From Desulfofustis sp. (GTDB lineage Bacteria; Desulfobacterota; Desulfobulbia; Desulfobulbales; Desulfocapsaceae): a DNA stretch of 44,845 nucleotides. The stretch spans positions 1-44,845 of the forward strand of contig JAJDNR010000077.1 of the NCBI GenBank assembly GCA_022340565.1, in the 5' to 3' direction. The position numbers were made by a program, and so were the translations under genes. Below the pieces are notes generated by a model. That model saw nothing but the letters and a program-made list of their open reading frames with translations. It did not search any database and was not told the DNA's origin. Below, in pieces: positions 27,665 through 35,956 of this stretch (position 1 is its first letter; each line of letters opens with the position of its first letter).

Positions 27665-29074
27665 ATGTTTAACAGTCCAAAACGAAAAGAAAAAGTGCTC
27701 ATCCTCGGGCTCGGCGGCGTGGGCTTCTATCTGGCCAGGCGGCTGCAGTATGAGGAATATTCGGTGACCGCGATCGAAATGGACGCGGAACGCTACCAGT
27801 ACGGGGATGAATCCCTCGATATCCGCCTGATCAGGGGCGAGGCAATGGATCTCGACTGCTGGCGGGAAGCCGATGCCGGGTCGATGGACTATGTGATCTG
27901 CGTCACCGACAACGATGCCGTCAACATGATGTCGGCGCGCATCGCCGACGCGTTTGGTATCCCTTACAAAGTCGTACGGGTCCGTTCGCTGCAGATCGGA
28001 ATGCCCGGTTCGCTTCTGTCGGCGGAGGATCTGAAGATAAATCTGCTGATCCACCCGGAGGAAATGGTCGCCCAGGAGATATCGAGGCTGATAAAGCTGC
28101 GTCACGGCAACGAGGTGATCGATATCGCCGACGGGCAGATTCAGGTCATGGCAGCCCGCATTACCGAGGAATCCCAGTTCGCGAACCAGAAACTCAAGGA
28201 CATATCGATCAAATTTTCCGATTTCGTCTTTCGGGTGGTGGCGGTTGCCCGCGGCATCACCACGATCATCCCCCAAGGCGACCTTGAAATTCAGCCCCGC
28301 GACCAGATCGTGGTCATGACCGGCAGCAGGCACCTTCCCGATCTGATGGAGATCGCCGGTGTGCCCCAGGGAGTCGGACAACGGGTGATGATCGTGGGCG
28401 GCGGACTCATCGGCAAACGGGTTGCCGAACTGCTCGCAAACTCGGTCGAGGTGACGCTGGTCGAGAGCAACCCGGTCCGAGCCCAGGATCTCGCGGGCCA
28501 GTTCAGCGACGTCGAAGTGCTGCACGGCGACGGCTCCAATGCCGATGTTCTGAGCATGGCGGGTATCGCGGATGTGGACACCTTTATCAGTACGACCGCC
28601 AGAAACGAGACCAATATCATGAGTGCGCTGCTGGCCAAGAATATGATGGTGCGCAGGAAAAACGGCGCTGTATCAACTACGGGAAGCGAGAAGACTATTG
28701 CGGTAGTGAGCAAGGAAGACTATCAGGTGCTGGCGTCGACGATCGGGCTGGACATCACGCTGAACAAGAAGATCATGGCTGCCAGCGAGATCATGAAGCA
28801 TGTTCGCAGAAGTGAGCTGATGTCCGCGGCCCATCTGCACGGATTCGACGCCGAGGTCGTTGAAGTGGTGGCCGGTGCCAACGCGCCGATCACCAGAAAA
28901 CCGCTGTCCCGGCTTGATCGGTCTTATCACGGCAAGCTGCTGATCGGAGCGGTTTTTCGGGACGGCAGCTGGCGGGTCGCGGTCGGCGACACGCACATCG
29001 TCGCCGGCGAACGGGTCATCGGCGTCTGCCTGTCCAACCAGCTCAAGGAACTGCGTAAACTTTTCGGCGTGTGA
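27665..29074 (+). CDS. trkA: Trk potassium-uptake regulatory protein TrkA
   Basis: A 469-residue cytoplasmic NAD(H)-binding regulator of the TrkH potassium channel. It has two tandem RCK units: a first Rossmann fold begins VLILGLGGVGFYLARRL, and a second begins VMIVGGGLIGKRVAELL near residue 240, each followed by a TrkA-C domain (second ends with VAGERVIGVCL). Length and duplication are standard. Its partner trkH is next door but on the opposite strand, tail to tail, with about 32 bases between the stops. A short GC hairpin (29083-29104) in that gap may terminate both. Confidence 0.95.
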   Translation: MFNSPKRKEKVLILGLGGVGFYLARRLQYEEYSVTAIEMDAERYQYGDESLDIRLIRGEAMDLDCWREADAGSMDYVICVTDNDAVNMMSARIADAFGIPYKVVRVRSLQIGMPGSLLSAEDLKINLLIHPEEMVAQEISRLIKLRHGNEVIDIADGQIQVMAARITEESQFANQKLKDISIKFSDFVFRVVAVARGITTIIPQGDLEIQPRDQIVVMTGSRHLPDLMEIAGVPQGVGQRVMIVGGGLIGKRVAELLANSVEVTLVESNPVRAQDLAGQFSDVEVLHGDGSNADVLSMAGIADVDTFISTTARNETNIMSALLAKNMMVRRKNGAVSTTGSEKTIAVVSKEDYQVLASTIGLDITLNKKIMAASEIMKHVRRSELMSAAHLHGFDAEVVEVVAGANAPITRKPLSRLDRSYHGKLLIGAVFRDGSWRVAVGDTHIVAGERVIGVCLSNQLKELRKLFGV

Positions 29075-29106
29075 TCCTCGAGGGTGCCCGGCCAAAGGGC
29101 ATCCGG

Positions 29107-30564
29107 TCAGCGCTTCCAGAAGGCGGGGATGAAGATCACCAGCGCCGAGAACATCTCCAGGCGCCCCACCAGCATGTTCCATGACAGGAACCACTTGCCG
29201 AAGTCGGATATAAATGCAAAATTTTCGCTCGGCCCGACGCTGCCGAATCCCGGCCCGATGTTCATCAATGCCGATATCACCGAACTCATCGCCGTGACAT
29301 AATCGATGTCATCGCTGACCACCATCACGCAGCCGCCAAACAGCACCAGCATGATATTGACGATGAAGTAGCAGACGGCAAGGTCGATGACGCCCTGGCT
29401 GACCGGCTTACCGTTGAGCCGCACTGAAACCACCGTCATCGGCTGGAGAAAGATGCGCTTGATCGATCCATACATGTATTTCCAGATGATCGCGAAATGA
29501 ACGACCTTGATGCCGCTGGTCGTGGAGCCGGCGCAGGCCCCGATGAAGCAGACTGCGTAGAGGAACATCTGCGCAGCCTGAGGCCACAGTTCGTAGTCGG
29601 CGGTGGTGAATCCGGTGGTGGTCAGCAGCGACACCGTCTGAAAGGATCCATACCTCAATGCCTTGAGAAAGGTGTCGTAGGTGTCGGTTGCCCATAGATT
29701 GACCGACACCGCCAGGCTGAAGATTACGATGAAGCTGACATACCACCTCAGTTCGGTGTTTTTCACCACTTCGCTGAAGTTTCCCCTGATTATCTTGTAG
29801 AACAGCACGAAGGTGACGCCGCCGAAAAACATGAAGCAGGTGATAACCCAATCGAAGTAGGTGCTGTCGTAGTGGCCGATGCTCGCGTTTTTCGGTGAAT
29901 AGCCGGACGTCGACACGGTCCCGAAGGCGGTGCAGAGGGCGTCGAACAGCTCCATGCCGCCGACATACAGCAGCAGGGTCTCGAGCAGATTCAAACCCAG
30001 GTAGATGGTCCACAGCAGGATCATCGCGTCCTTGTTGCGGGCGATGAACTTGTCCCGGGTGATGATCTGGCCCGGGCTTGATTCGGCCCTGAACAGCCGC
30101 ACACCACCCATGCCGTGAGGCAGGAAGATGATGGTCAGGGTCAAAAACCCCATACCCCCGAGCAGGTGGGTCTGGCTGCGCCAGAACAGCAGGCCGTGGG
30201 GAACCGCTTCAATGTCGGTGAGGATTGTCGCTCCGGTGGTGGTATAGCCCGACATCATCTCGAAGAAGGCGTCGGTAAACGACGGGATTGAACCGTGAAT
30301 CATGAATGGCAGTCCCGACAGCGCGGAGATGATCACCCAGCCGATCGTGGCGATGAACAGGCCGTCTTTCACCGAAACCTCATCGACGCGACGGAAAAAG
30401 TGGCGTATCAGCAGCCCCAGTATGATGATCGCCACGAACGAAACCACCAGGCTGAACAGATCGTCTTCGCCGTAGATGACTGAACATGCGATCGGCAGGA
30501 TCAGCGATCCTCCGGTGACCAGCATCAGTGAACTGATGACTTTACAGATAGCCGCCGTATTCAA
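29107..30564 (-). CDS. trkH: Trk potassium transporter, membrane subunit TrkH
   Basis: A 485-residue K+ channel-like transporter with four repeated membrane-pore-membrane units. Selectivity-filter loops are seen at SGYTTTGATIL, GTVSTSGYSP, TTTGFTTADYE and NIGPGFGSVGPS, and GSTTSGIKVVHF is the conserved segment. The start is inferred as TTG at 30564: GGAG at 30572-30575 lies seven bases upstream, and the preceding gene ends at 30578. Upstream in-frame ATGs fall inside that gene. It is the last gene of an asparaginase-perM-trkH unit. Confidence 0.93.
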   Translation of the reverse strand: MNTAAICKVISSLMLVTGGSLILPIACSVIYGEDDLFSLVVSFVAIIILGLLIRHFFRRVDEVSVKDGLFIATIGWVIISALSGLPFMIHGSIPSFTDAFFEMMSGYTTTGATILTDIEAVPHGLLFWRSQTHLLGGMGFLTLTIIFLPHGMGGVRLFRAESSPGQIITRDKFIARNKDAMILLWTIYLGLNLLETLLLYVGGMELFDALCTAFGTVSTSGYSPKNASIGHYDSTYFDWVITCFMFFGGVTFVLFYKIIRGNFSEVVKNTELRWYVSFIVIFSLAVSVNLWATDTYDTFLKALRYGSFQTVSLLTTTGFTTADYELWPQAAQMFLYAVCFIGACAGSTTSGIKVVHFAIIWKYMYGSIKRIFLQPMTVVSVRLNGKPVSQGVIDLAVCYFIVNIMLVLFGGCVMVVSDDIDYVTAMSSVISALMNIGPGFGSVGPSENFAFISDFGKWFLSWNMLVGRLEMFSALVIFIPAFWKR

Positions 30565-30577
30565 GGGATGGCTCCGA

Positions 30578-31720
30578 TTATCGTTGAGAAATGTCGTTGC
30601 TCTGCCCGTCTGATTCCTGCTGTTCATTGCGATCAGCAGGCTCAGGAGCATCAGCCGGGGGGGGGCCGACCGCCGGCAGGTAGTCCTTGAACGAGTCCCC
30701 GTAGATGTCCCAGATGGTGATAAAAAGCGCTGCAATGATCGGGCCGACGATGATGCCGAGGATGCCGAACATCGAGATCCCTCCCAGCGTGCCGAACAGC
30801 ACGTAAAGGTCGTGCATCTCGGTGTCCTTGCCGACCAGCCGGGGCCTCACCAGGTTGTCGAGGTTTCCGGAAATCAGCCCGCAAACGACCGCGAGGATGG
30901 CGACTCCGACATAGTTTTTGGTCAGGGCCAGGATGATGAGGGCCGGGATCCATACGATGGCGGTGCCGAAGGCCGGAATCACCGAGGTCACCGCCATGAT
31001 CGTTCCCCAGAACACCGGTCCTTGGATGTCGGCCAGGAAAAACGCGAATCCGCAGATGATGCCCTGCATCAGGCCGATCACGATGGTGCCCTTGATGGTC
31101 GCCCTGGTCACCGACGTGAAGCGGGCGAGCAGCCGCTGCTCGTCGCAGTCCTTGAGGGGCAGAAAGTAGAGAATCTTGTTGAGCAGCTTGCCGCCCATAG
31201 AGAAAAAGAAGAACATCACGTAGAGCATGATGATCAGCCCGAAGATCGCCTGAACGGTGATCTTGGTGACGGAGGAGATCGAGTTGACCAGAAAGTTCGA
31301 TACGGTGGCGACGACCTGGCCGGCCCGCTCGATGAGCACGTCACGGTAGGGCAGAATGAGGTCGTAGAAGGGCAGCTTTATGACGTATTTGGTGAGATCC
31401 GACGGCTCTTCCATGAATCTCTGTACGAACGGCGTCACCGACTGACCGACGGCAACCGCCTGGGCGGCGACGATGCCGATCAGGATCGACAGCGGGATGA
31501 GGATCAGCAGCACGATGGCGATGATGGTGATGATCGATGCAATATTCTGCCGCCCCCGCAGTTTGGCGGTCAGCCAGCGCTGTACGGGACTGAGCATTGC
31601 CGAGAAGATGCCGGCCAGGAAGATCGGCATCAGGAACTGGTGGATCATGCTCAGGAAGATCACCGAGATGCACAGCACCAGGGCCAGGACGACCAGGGTG
31701 TTTATCGTTTCACGCTTCAC
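30578..31720 (-). CDS. AI-2E family (PerM-like) membrane transporter
   Basis: A 380-residue integral membrane protein with about eight helices. Family blocks include FLAGIFSAMLSPVQRWL near the N-terminus, GIICGFAFFLADIQGPVFWG and the C-terminal GISMFGILGIIVGPIIAALF. Members have been linked to autoinducer-2 export or Na+/H+ antiport; the substrate here is unknown. The hydrophilic tail is Pro/Asp/Glu-rich. Its start overlaps the end of the asparaginase gene and its stop is 13 bases before the trkH start, so the three genes are probably one operon. Confidence 0.9.
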   Translation of the reverse strand: MKRETINTLVVLALVLCISVIFLSMIHQFLMPIFLAGIFSAMLSPVQRWLTAKLRGRQNIASIITIIAIVLLILIPLSILIGIVAAQAVAVGQSVTPFVQRFMEEPSDLTKYVIKLPFYDLILPYRDVLIERAGQVVATVSNFLVNSISSVTKITVQAIFGLIIMLYVMFFFFSMGGKLLNKILYFLPLKDCDEQRLLARFTSVTRATIKGTIVIGLMQGIICGFAFFLADIQGPVFWGTIMAVTSVIPAFGTAIVWIPALIILALTKNYVGVAILAVVCGLISGNLDNLVRPRLVGKDTEMHDLYVLFGTLGGISMFGILGIIVGPIIAALFITIWDIYGDSFKDYLPAVGPPPADAPEPADRNEQQESDGQSNDISQR

Positions 31721-32219
31721 GGTCCGTTTGCCTGTTCAGGAATTCAAAGCGGTTGGTTTGGAGATTCTTGCGTACGTTCCGACAGTCAAAGACTCGGCCG
31801 CTCATCGCGATATAAACCCCGTGGGGGCAGGTCTGCACGGCGGCCAGCGCGCAGCCGATGTTGAACAGCGCATCGCTGGTCTTGAACAGTGCCGGCTCCA
31901 GCGCGCCGGTCAGAACGATGGTCTTGTCCGGTATGGATTGGAGCGCTTTGCCGGTTTCAACCATGGTGTCGGTGCCATGGGTGATCAGGATCATCCGTTC
32001 ATCGCTGTTAACCGCGTGTTCATAAATCAGCCTGCGGTCCTCGTCGGTGAGGTCGAGGCTGTCTTTGCGCACCACCGCGACGACCCGGTAGACAATCGAC
32101 AGGTTCAGTTCCGTGAGCAGCCGGGAGATATGCGGAGGGCCGACTTCGTAGGAGCTCCTGGCATCGAAATAGATCTTGTCGATGGTGCCGCCGGTGGTCA
32201 GGATCAGTATCGGTTCCAT
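31710..32219 (-). CDS. Single-domain L-asparaginase-like protein
   Basis: A 169-residue protein equal to the N-terminal catalytic domain of type I/II asparaginases. TTGGTIDK holds the nucleophile Thr12, ITHGTDTM supplies Thr83-Asp84, and Lys151 in NVRKNL aligns with the catalytic Lys of DVTK. The C-terminal domain of full-length enzymes (about 330 residues) is absent, yet the gene ends cleanly and overlaps the next gene by 11 bases, so it looks like a stable short form rather than a truncation. Activity on asparagine is not certain because dimer contacts normally involve the missing half. Confidence 0.85.
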   Translation of the reverse strand: MEPILILTTGGTIDKIYFDARSSYEVGPPHISRLLTELNLSIVYRVVAVVRKDSLDLTDEDRRLIYEHAVNSDERMILITHGTDTMVETGKALQSIPDKTIVLTGALEPALFKTSDALFNIGCALAAVQTCPHGVYIAMSGRVFDCRNVRKNLQTNRFEFLNRQTDREA

Positions 32220-32386
32220 GTCTTGTCAGAGGGAATGCGCGCTCCGGAATTTCCGATCTTCCGCTAAAAAAATGTTCCCCGAAAAGAGCGGTGATGCTAT
32301 AACCATACAGGGGAAAAGCCCGTAATTGCAAAGTAAAGAGCGTCTACACCAGTACCATTAATCATAACTCTGAACAAGGTTAAAGT

Positions 32387-32965
32387 ATGCTGAAAATCGT
32401 AGCGTTTAACGGCAGTGCACGCAAAGGCGGCAATACCAGGGTAATGCTCGAGGCGGTCTTGAAGCCGCTGCAGGAAGCCGGTGCGCAGACCGAACTGATC
32501 GAGCTGGCCGGAACCAACCCGAAAGGCTGCCGGGCCTGTTTTGTGTGCATCAAGAAAAAGGACGGGAGCTGTGCGATCAAGGATGACATCGTCAATCAGT
32601 GTGTCGACAAAATGGCCGGGGCCGACGCGATTATTCTCGGTTCGCCGACCTACTTCGCCGATGTGACAACCGAGATGAAAGCGCTGATCGACCGCTGCGG
32701 CATGGTCGGGCGGGCCAACGGTAACCTCTACAGGCGCAAGATCGGCGCCGCCGTTGCGGTGGCGCGGAGAGCAGGGGAGATCCATGCCTTCGACACGATG
32801 AATCACTTTTTCCAGATCAACCACATGATCGTGGTCGGTTCCAGTTATTGGAATATCGGTCTCGGCAGGGAAAAAGGCGAGGTCGCCAGTGATCAGGAAG
32901 GCATGAAAACCATGGCTGACCTCGGCGACAACATCGCCTGGCTGCTGGGCAAGATCAAGGGTTAG
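32387..32965 (+). CDS. Iron-sulfur flavoprotein-like NAD(P)H/FMN reductase
   Basis: A 192-residue flavodoxin-fold protein. FNGSARKGGNTRVML is the FMN phosphate-binding loop, and GSPTYFADVTTEMKALIDR is the second FMN contact. Between them, GCRACFVCIKKKDGSC gives C-x2-C-x2-C-x7-C, the compact cluster motif of iron-sulfur flavoproteins of anaerobes, which pass electrons between ferredoxin and small oxidants such as O2 or peroxide. Cluster binding is inferred from the Cys spacing. It sits eight bases before an NtrC-type regulator gene, an unusual pairing. Confidence 0.88.
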   Translation: MLKIVAFNGSARKGGNTRVMLEAVLKPLQEAGAQTELIELAGTNPKGCRACFVCIKKKDGSCAIKDDIVNQCVDKMAGADAIILGSPTYFADVTTEMKALIDRCGMVGRANGNLYRRKIGAAVAVARRAGEIHAFDTMNHFFQINHMIVVGSSYWNIGLGREKGEVASDQEGMKTMADLGDNIAWLLGKIKG

Positions 32966-32973
32966 GCGGTCCA

Positions 32974-34350
32974 GTGAGTCCCCGGTCATCCCCGGTCGAC
33001 GTCCTGGTCGTCGACGATGAACAGGTTCATCGCTATATGCTCTGCTCGCTGTTCAAGCAGTGGGGATACAACTGCGTAGAGGCCGACGACGGCGACACGG
33101 CGGTTGCGGTGGTGGAGCGCCGCGACTTCAGCGCGGTGTTGATGGATGTAAAGATGGCCCGGATGAGCGGTCTTGAAGCTTTCGGCCATATCAGGAGGAT
33201 CCGGCCGGCGCTGCCGGTGATCATCATGACCGCATTCTCGTCCGTGGATGACGCGGTCGATCTGATCAAGCAGGGAGCCCACGATTATCTCACCAAGCCG
33301 CTCGATTTCGATCGTCTCAAACTGACGCTGGAGCGGGCGCTGGACCACCATCGGGTGGAGGAGAAGAAACAGTCGGTCGGTTCCGGGGCCGGCACCCTGG
33401 AGACGGCTATTATCGGCGAGTCGAAGCTGATGCGGGAACTGCTCGAGATGATCGGCTATGTGGCGCCGACCGAGGCCACGGTGCTGATCACCGGCGAGTC
33501 GGGAACCGGCAAGGAGCTGGTTGCCGAAACCCTGCACCGCAACAGCGAGCGACGGGGAAAGCCGTTCATCAAGGTGAACTGCGCAGCGCTGGCAGAGAGT
33601 CTGCTGGAGTCGGAGCTGTTCGGCCACGAGAAGGGTGCGTTCACCGGCGCCGACCGGCAGCGGGACGGTACCTTCGTGCAGGCGGATGGCGGTACCCTGT
33701 TTCTCGACGAGATCGGCGAGACCTCGACCGCCATGCAGGTCAAACTGCTGCGCGCGCTTCAGGAGGGCGAGGTCCAGCGGGTCGGCGGCGACCGGCCCAT
33801 TTCGGTGGACGTGCGCATCATCGCGGCAACCAATCGTGATCTGGCCGCGGAGGTGGAGCGAGGAAATTTCAGGGAGGATCTCTACTACCGGCTCAATGTG
33901 GTGATGCTCGAAGTACCGCCGCTTCGGGAACGGGAAGGTGACGTGCGGCTGCTCGCCAGCCACTTCATCGCCCATTTTGCCAAGAAAAACCGGCGAACGG
34001 TCGAATCGGTGAGCAGCGACTGTATGAAACATCTGACCGCCTACCCGTGGCCGGGCAACGTCAGGGAACTGGAGAACGCGATCGAGCGGGGCATCATCCT
34101 GATGCGCGGCAACCACCTGACGGAAAAGAGTTTGCCTATCCAGGTGCAGAAACATTTTTCGTCCAGTAAACCAGACGAGTCGCAGCGCCCGGCTACGCTT
34201 CAGGAGGCCGAGATGATCCTGATCCGTCAGACTCTTGAGGAGACGGGCGGCAACAAGAGTGAAGCTGCCAGGCGGTTGGGGATTACCCGTAAGACCCTGC
34301 AGAACAAGCTGCAGAAATACGGGGATGCGATAGAAGATTCAGAGGAGTGA
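32974..34350 (+). CDS. Sigma-54-dependent response regulator (NtrC family)
   Basis: A 458-residue three-domain activator. The receiver has acidic pair Asp14-Asp15, phosphoacceptor Asp58 (VLMDVK), Thr86 and Lys108. The AAA+ domain has Walker A GESGTGKE (174-181), the sigma-54-contacting GAFTGA (221-226) and Walker B TLFLDEIGE. The C-terminus is a Fis-type helix-turn-helix (GGNKSEAARRLGITRKTLQNKL). The start is GTG. No histidine kinase gene is adjacent in this window, so it is an orphan here. It is probably co-transcribed with the preceding flavoprotein gene and the transcript ends at the terminator near 34517. Confidence 0.93.
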   Translation: MSPRSSPVDVLVVDDEQVHRYMLCSLFKQWGYNCVEADDGDTAVAVVERRDFSAVLMDVKMARMSGLEAFGHIRRIRPALPVIIMTAFSSVDDAVDLIKQGAHDYLTKPLDFDRLKLTLERALDHHRVEEKKQSVGSGAGTLETAIIGESKLMRELLEMIGYVAPTEATVLITGESGTGKELVAETLHRNSERRGKPFIKVNCAALAESLLESELFGHEKGAFTGADRQRDGTFVQADGGTLFLDEIGETSTAMQVKLLRALQEGEVQRVGGDRPISVDVRIIAATNRDLAAEVERGNFREDLYYRLNVVMLEVPPLREREGDVRLLASHFIAHFAKKNRRTVESVSSDCMKHLTAYPWPGNVRELENAIERGIILMRGNHLTEKSLPIQVQKHFSSSKPDESQRPATLQEAEMILIRQTLEETGGNKSEAARRLGITRKTLQNKLQKYGDAIEDSEE

Positions 34351-34356
34351 CGCACG

Positions 34357-34590
34357 ATGAGGGTTCTACTGCTTCCGGGGGTCAATCCGGATACCATCGA
34401 CTGGATGAACCGTCAAGGCTTGTGCGAAGGGTTGAGGGCGGGCTTCAGGGGGAACTCGAGCTGCCGCCGCGACTCCAGCCAACGACTTCAACAAAGGCCG
34501 GGTCGTATCAGAACCTGCCTGTCGCTCGTATACCGTATGATCAGGCCAATTTTTTTTGTAATAATTTCAAAAACCGGAAAGGTTGAGTAG
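34357..34590 (+). pseudogene. Short open frame after the regulator, possible gene remnant
   Basis: An ATG with an excellent upstream GAGGAG (inside the regulator's stop region) opens a 77-codon frame starting MRVLLLPGVNPDTIDWMNRQ, which looks like the beginning of a genuine protein. After about 30 codons the sequence becomes Arg/Ser-rich and loses protein character, and a rho-independent terminator (34517-34557) lies inside the frame. It may be the 5' stump of a lost gene, or not a gene at all. No family recognised. Confidence 0.3.
34517..34557 (+). terminator. Rho-independent terminator after the NtrC-type regulator
   Basis: GCCTG (34517-34521) pairs with CAGGC (34542-34546); inside, TCGTAT pairs with GTATGA around a three-base loop. 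The structure is followed by CAA and eight T (34550-34557). Good match to an intrinsic terminator for the flavoprotein-regulator transcript. Confidence 0.8.
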
Positions 34591-34596
34591 GGATAC

Positions 34597-34968
34597 TCAG
34601 CGGACCTTTTTCCTGATCACTGCACCGCCATATCCGTGCACAGAATCGTGGCCGCGTATCGATACCTCGGTTACCGTTTCGGGAATGCTCACTCCTGACA
34701 AACTCCTCGTGAACGGCTGCTCGTCAACATGGGGATGCAGGAGCGTGCGGGTTGCCAGAATGGACCCGTCCGGAGCCACGATATGCCATTTGTCTGCGTA
34801 ATGATTCCAACCGGTATCCCGGTGAGACAGGGTGGCATCGAAGCGAAATGTACCATCCGAAGCTTCCGTAATCTCCACCTCGACCACATCAGCTTCACCG
34901 GCAAGGGCTCCACAGGGGGAGATGAAACAGAACAGGACTGCAGGTAAGAATGCTTTCATTGGTGACAT
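34597..34968 (-). CDS. Small exported protein (conserved, unknown)
   Basis: A 123-residue protein with a signal peptide (MKAFLPAVLFCFISPCGALAG, likely cut after ALA; the Cys at FCF/PCG does not form a convincing lipobox). The mature part is a beta-rich domain with DATLSHRDTGWNHYADKWHIVAPDG followed by HPHVDEQPFTRSL and IRGHDSVHGYGG (listed as separate stretches). Four or more His and several Asp/Trp suggest metal binding, but I do not recall a named family. GAGG precedes the first ATG; a second ATG lies three codons in. Lone gene. Confidence 0.75.
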   Translation of the reverse strand: MSPMKAFLPAVLFCFISPCGALAGEADVVEVEITEASDGTFRFDATLSHRDTGWNHYADKWHIVAPDGSILATRTLLHPHVDEQPFTRSLSGVSIPETVTEVSIRGHDSVHGYGGAVIRKKVR

Positions 34969-35154
34969 CTCGCGTCCTCAAATGATTCGTGGATCCGTCC
35001 GGATCTGCTGCACATATCAGCTCTTTCAGAGGGTAACGCGATCGACAAAGACAGGCTCGAGCTGAGGCTCGAAGCCTTGAACTGTCGTCATCTGCTCGAA
35101 AGCAAACGGATCATTCGAGCCCGTAAGAGGTTCGAAGGGCGACACGGACCCCGG

Positions 35155-35952
35155 CTACCCGCAGGCCCGTCGAATGGTCTGCAGGGCTTCCGGCGCGCTG
35201 GCCGAAAAGTCATCGGTGTACGCCTCTATGCTGATTCTGCCGTTATAGCCCGAATTTTTCAGGTTGGTGATAAAGGTTTTATAATCAACGCCGTCGTTCT
35301 CGCGGGGATATATCCTGCCATCAGGGTTGGCCAGGTGGATGTGCTGCAGATAGCCCCCGGCCTTGTCGATGATGATCTGGTCTTCGTTTTCGATCACCAG
35401 ATGGTAGTAATCGAGAAGCAAGCTGATGTTTGGCCGGTTGACCTCCCGGGCGAGCTGCAACCCTTCCTGACCGTTGTTGATGATATTGCTCTCCAGACGG
35501 CACAGGGGTTCGATGGCAATGATGATGTCCCGGCCGCCGATTTTATCACTCACCAGCCGGAGGGTATCGACGATCTGCTGCCAGGCGCGCTCCATCGGGA
35601 ATCCCTGCGGAACATTCTTGGCTCCCGAGCTGCCGAAGACAATGCGTTTAGCACCCAGGCGCGAAGCCCGCTCGAGCGCCTCATCCACATATCCGGACAG
35701 TTTGGGAATATCGATCCTGTCGCCAGTGATCCGGTGATCTGCGGGAATGAAGTTGTTGCACGCCTCGCATGGCACTCCGCAAGACTCGACGATGGAGACG
35801 AGTCTGTCGAATTGCGGGGAACCCAATGCCATCATCTGGGCGAGCGGCAGTTCCACATAGTCATAACCCGACGATGCCAGCGTTTCCAGCCGTTCCAGCC
35901 CGATACCGTCGGGCGTCGCAGCCACCATGTTGACGCAGCAGCCGATTCTCAT
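35155..35952 (-). CDS. Sugar phosphate isomerase/epimerase (xylose-isomerase-like TIM barrel)
   Basis: A 265-residue AP-endonuclease-2 type TIM barrel, resembling hydroxypyruvate isomerases and ketose 3-epimerases. Metal-ligand candidates are Glu in IIIAIEPL, Asp in LLLDYYHL, His in LQHIHLAN and Glu in ISIEAY, matching the usual E-D-H-E set. The ATG at 35952 has GGAG eight bases upstream; an ATG five codons earlier is less well placed. It lies four bases after the alcohol-dehydrogenase stop, so the two form an operon, probably for oxidation and epimerisation of a polyol or sugar. Substrate unknown. Confidence 0.88.
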   Translation of the reverse strand: MRIGCCVNMVAATPDGIGLERLETLASSGYDYVELPLAQMMALGSPQFDRLVSIVESCGVPCEACNNFIPADHRITGDRIDIPKLSGYVDEALERASRLGAKRIVFGSSGAKNVPQGFPMERAWQQIVDTLRLVSDKIGGRDIIIAIEPLCRLESNIINNGQEGLQLAREVNRPNISLLLDYYHLVIENEDQIIIDKAGGYLQHIHLANPDGRIYPRENDGVDYKTFITNLKNSGYNGRISIEAYTDDFSASAPEALQTIRRACG

Positions 35953-35956
35953 CGTC

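Noticed and set aside
30812-31864. A 350-codon plus-strand frame rich in Asp, His and Gly
   Set aside because: It is antisense to the PerM-like transporter and has the Asp/His/Gln-rich composition typical of reverse-strand readings of hydrophobic proteins.
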